This document shows positions 61,152 to 64,000 of a DNA stretch of 64,000 nucleotides, in pieces (positions within the stretch are counted from its first letter, which is position 1; every line of letters begins with the position of its first letter). The position numbers and the translations under genes are program-made. The notes under the pieces were generated by a model. The model did no database searches and was not told where the DNA came from. It saw nothing but the letters and a program-made list of their open reading frames with translations. Origin of the DNA: Janthinobacterium lividum (GTDB lineage: Bacteria; Pseudomonadota; Gammaproteobacteria; Burkholderiales; Burkholderiaceae_D); assembly GCF_011601275.1 (NCBI RefSeq), contig NZ_JAAOLY010000002.1:62001-126000 (forward strand). The letters run 5' to 3'.

Positions 61152-63905
61152 TCAGCTCTCCTGCTTCTTCAGCAGCGCCACGGTCACGCCGAGGATCACG
61201 GGTATCGCGATGATCAATGGCCAGAACGAGGCGTGCAGGTCGCCCAGTCCCAGCGCCTTGTTGAACACGCCCCGGCTGATATTGAGCATGTGCGTGGCCG
61301 GGTACATCAGGCCGATGGCCTTGCCCACGCCTTCCATCGACGAGACGGGATTGAGCAGGCCGGAAAACTGGATGGCCGGGATCATGGTGCCGATCATGGT
61401 CACGAACAGGGCCGCGATCTGGCTGCGCGTAAAGGTCGAGGCAAACAGGCCGATGCCGGTGGCGCAGATATTGAAGATGAAGGTGGCGCCGATCAGGGTC
61501 GCCAGGCTGCCCTTGACCGGCACGCCGAAGGCGGTGACGGCCAGCAGCGCCATGAGAAGGAAGTTGAACATGGCCAGCGCCACGTACGGCACCTGCTTGC
61601 CGAGCAAGAATTCCAGGCGCGTGACGGGCGTCACGTACAGGTTGATGATGGAGCCCAACTCCTTTTCGCGCACCACGGACAGCGCCGCCAGCATGGCCGG
61701 CAGCATCAGCAGCAGCAAGGGAATCACGGCCGGCACCATGGCCGGCAGGCTTTTCACGTCAGGGTTGTAGCGGTAGCGGGTCTGGATGGCCACCGGATTG
61801 TTCATCTTAATGCCGTAACGGTGCAGGGCCTGGTCGGCCAGCCACAGCTGGTGCATGCCCTGCACGTAGCCTTGCACGGTTTCCGCGCGCATCGGCATGG
61901 CGCCGTCGATCCACGCGCCCACCTGTGCCGGCGCGCCGCGCTGCACGTCGCGCGCGAAGCCGGGCGGGATCTCGATGGCCAGCGACAGTTCTCCACTACG
62001 CATGCGCTTGTCGATATCGGCATAGTCGCGCAACGGCGCTCGCTCGATGAAATAGCGCGAGCCGGCCAGGTTGTTCGTGTAATTCTGGCTCAACGTCGTC
62101 TGGTCGTGGTCGAGCACCGCGTAACTCAAGTCTTCGACGTCGAGGCTGATGCCGAAGCCGATGACGAACAGCAGCAGCACGGAGCCGCCCAGCGCCAGGG
62201 TCAGGCGCACGGGGTCGCGGCGCAGCTCCAGCGTCTCGCGCCACATGTAGCTGAGCATGCGGCCCAGGCTGAAGCGGCTGCGCCGGTGTCCCTGTTGCGT
62301 TGCGGCCGTTTCAGCTTTCTGCACGGGCGCCGGCGTTTCCTGCACCGCCCCCGCCGCCGTGCCGCCGCCCGCCTCTTCCAGGTAGGCGATGAAGGCCGCT
62401 TCCAGCGAAGGCGCGCCCTTCTTGCGCACCAGTTCGGCCGGCGCATCGCTGACCAGCACTTTACCCGCATGCATCAGCGAGATGCGGTCGCAGCGCTCGG
62501 CCTCGTTCATGAAGTGGGTGGAAATGAAAATGGTGACGCGGTCGCGCCGCGCCAGCTCGATCATCAGGCGCCAGAAATTGTCGCGCGCGATGGGGTCGAC
62601 GCCGGACGTGGGCTCGTCAAGGATCAGCATTTCCGGCTTGTGCACCATGGCCACGGCCAGCGACAAGCGCTGGCGTATGCCCAGCGGCAGGCTGTCGGGC
62701 AAGTCGTCCATCACCGCGCGCAAGTCGAAGCGCTGCGCCATCTCGTCGATGCGCGCAGGTATCTCGCCCTCTGGCACGTGGAACAGGCGCGCGTGAAGCA
62801 CCAGGTTCTGGCGTACCGTCAGCTCGCTGTACAGCGAGAAGGCCTGCGACATGTAGCCGACCCGGCGGCGCGTGTCGATATCGCTGGAATCGACCTGCTT
62901 GCCGAACAGCCAGGCCTTGCCTTCCGTCGCCGGCAGCAAGCCCGTGAGCATCTTCATCGTGGTCGACTTGCCGCAGCCGTTCGAGCCGAGAAAACCGAAG
63001 ATTTCGCCACGGCCGATGCGGAAATTCACATGGTCGACGGCCGTAAAATCGCCGAAGCGCATGGTCAGGTCTTGCGCTTCGATGGCGACATCCTGCGCGC
63101 TGGCGGCATCGAGCGGCGTGATGACGACGGGCTGGTGGCCCGCGCGCTTGGCTTCGGGCAACAGCTTGATGAAGGCCGCTTCCAGGTTGCTGCTGTTCGT
63201 GCGCGCCAGCAGTTCGGCCGGCGTGCCCGTACCCCGCACCTTGCCGTCATCCATGGCCACCAGCCAATCGAAGCGCTGCGCTTCGTCCATGTAGGCGGTG
63301 GCCACCATCACGCTCATTTGCGGGCGCTGCACGCGGATGCCGGCGATCAGGTCCCAGAACTGGGCGCGCGCCAGCGGATCGACGCCGGTCGTCGGCTCGT
63401 CGAGAATCAGCAGGTCGGGATCATGGATCAGCGCGCAGCACAGGCCCAGCTTCTGCTTCATGCCGCCCGACAGCTTGCCCGCCGGGCGCGCGAGGAACGA
63501 TTGCAAGCCCGTGCTGCGGGTCAGCTGGTCGATGCGGCGGCGGCGCTCGGCCGCGTTGTGGCCGAACAGGCGCGCGAAAAACTGCAGGTTTTCCTCGACC
63601 GACAGGGTCGGATACAGGTTCTTGCCCAGCCCTTGCGGCATGTAGGCGATGCGGGGGCAGACGTCGTCGCGGTGGCGCGCATCGCGCATGTCGCCGCCCA
63701 GCGCCATCACGCTGCCCAGCTGTACGGCGCGCGCGCCCGCCACCAGCGACAGCAAACTCGATTTGCCCACGCCATCGGGCCCGATCAAGCCCACCATGCG
63801 GCCGGCCGGCACGTCCAGGTCGATGCCGTCCAACGCCACCGTCTTGCCGTAATGCTGGCTGACGCCGCGGATGCTGACGACTGGGGATGTGGAAGCCACA
63901 GTCAC
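61152..63905 (-). CDS. rbbA: RbbA-like ABC transporter: two ATPases fused to a permease
   Basis: A 917-aa fusion. ABC domain 1 (about 8-245): Walker [10 protein letters not shown], signature LSGGMKQKL, Walker [16 protein letters not shown] domain 2 (about 275-510): Walker [10 protein letters not shown], Walker [13 protein letters not shown], but the signature reads LPLGIRQ instead of LSGGQ. The ABC-2 permease part (about 560-917) has [24 protein letters not shown]. coli RbbA was described as ribosome-associated; here the neighbours suggest an exporter. The start is GTG (63903-63905) overlapping the HlyD stop as GTGA. Confidence 0.92.
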   Translation of the reverse strand: MTVASTSPVVSIRGVSQHYGKTVALDGIDLDVPAGRMVGLIGPDGVGKSSLLSLVAGARAVQLGSVMALGGDMRDARHRDDVCPRIAYMPQGLGKNLYPTLSVEENLQFFARLFGHNAAERRRRIDQLTRSTGLQSFLARPAGKLSGGMKQKLGLCCALIHDPDLLILDEPTTGVDPLARAQFWDLIAGIRVQRPQMSVMVATAYMDEAQRFDWLVAMDDGKVRGTGTPAELLARTNSSNLEAAFIKLLPEAKRAGHQPVVITPLDAASAQDVAIEAQDLTMRFGDFTAVDHVNFRIGRGEIFGFLGSNGCGKSTTMKMLTGLLPATEGKAWLFGKQVDSSDIDTRRRVGYMSQAFSLYSELTVRQNLVLHARLFHVPEGEIPARIDEMAQRFDLRAVMDDLPDSLPLGIRQRLSLAVAMVHKPEMLILDEPTSGVDPIARDNFWRLMIELARRDRVTIFISTHFMNEAERCDRISLMHAGKVLVSDAPAELVRKKGAPSLEAAFIAYLEEAGGGTAAGAVQETPAPVQKAETAATQQGHRRSRFSLGRMLSYMWRETLELRRDPVRLTLALGGSVLLLFVIGFGISLDVEDLSYAVLDHDQTTLSQNYTNNLAGSRYFIERAPLRDYADIDKRMRSGELSLAIEIPPGFARDVQRGAPAQVGAWIDGAMPMRAETVQGYVQGMHQLWLADQALHRYGIKMNNPVAIQTRYRYNPDVKSLPAMVPAVIPLLLLMLPAMLAALSVVREKELGSIINLYVTPVTRLEFLLGKQVPYVALAMFNFLLMALLAVTAFGVPVKGSLATLIGATFIFNICATGIGLFASTFTRSQIAALFVTMIGTMIPAIQFSGLLNPVSSMEGVGKAIGLMYPATHMLNISRGVFNKALGLGDLHASFWPLIIAIPVILGVTVALLKKQES

Positions 63906-64000
63906 TGCGGAACCTTCGCCGTCAATTCAGCGGGCCAGGCCTGCTTCGCGTCGAGACGCACCCAGGCCACGCCAGGCAAGCCCACTTTGACGAGGGCCAG
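63902..64000 (-). CDS. HlyD-family membrane fusion protein, C-terminal fragment
   Basis: The last 32 codons of a gene that continues past the right edge. The peptide ([15 protein letters not shown], then [11 protein letters not shown]) matches the end of HlyD/YhiI adaptor proteins that precede rbbA and yhhJ genes. Its TGA overlaps the rbbA GTG. It would link the inner-membrane exporter to an outer-membrane channel. Confidence 0.75.
   Translation of the reverse strand: MALVKVGLPGVAWVRLDAKQAWPAELTAKVPQ

Overview
The window is high-GC (roughly 63-65 %) bacterial chromosome with dense, mostly operonic genes. Family content (SWIB protein with an Ala/Lys tail, DUF1841, DUF3141 beside a MaoC-Pta/AckA pair, CTGT-N8-ACAG type SOS box) points to a betaproteobacterium, most likely Oxalobacteraceae (Janthinobacterium/Massilia-like). 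That placement rests on resemblance, not on a search. No tRNA, rRNA, CRISPR array, insertion sequence or prophage was recognised.

Layout. 1-2050: MacAB-type efflux (macB cut by the window edge). 2142-8443: a siderophore-uptake unit, fecI-fecR followed by a TonB-dependent receptor and three small or medium inner-membrane genes (DUF3649, PepSY, DUF3325), with a Fur box ahead of fecI. 8623-16668: housekeeping genes (ffh, SWIB protein, lytic transglycosylase, proS, rppH, a lipobox-bearing mqo, DUF1841) with two copies of a 120-bp structured repeat placed directly after stop codons. 16804-23687: a nitric-oxide/denitrification island, nirK-ric-norB reading left from a sigma-54-type promoter with NorR-type sites, divergent norR, and two small cytochromes c. 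23921-29232: MoxR ATPase, GNAT and VWA genes, then a cation/proton antiporter and a YbdK-type ligase. 29233-33661: palindromic repeats, a leftover TonB-receptor C-terminus, an alginate-lyase-like gene, a gamma-glutamyl hydrolase, and a small-ORF/DapA-like/ParA-like overlapping trio. 33716-42852: a TorF-type porin and the complete kdp potassium system, including a tiny membrane ORF ahead of kdpF; a palindromic-repeat pair separates kdpFABC from kdpDE. 43131-51200: topoisomerase IV (parE...parC) with an Hsp70/J-protein pair (HscC/DjlC-like) between the two subunits and a near-perfect LexA box upstream. 51343-54859: an orphan LuxR-type HTH, a small hypothetical protein, an M43-type metalloprotease with a seven-bladed lectin-like propeller, and an Ala/Lys-rich exported protein. 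55074-64000: ackA, maoC-pta, DUF3141, and an RbbA/YhhJ/HlyD-type ABC exporter cut by the right edge.

The most unusual arrangement is the parE-hscC-djlC-parC operon behind an apparent SOS box. It suggests a DNA-damage-responsive unit linking topoisomerase IV with a dedicated chaperone pair. Second is the nirK-ric-norB operon under apparent NorR/sigma-54 control, in which the NO-producing and NO-consuming enzymes would share one NO-sensing switch.
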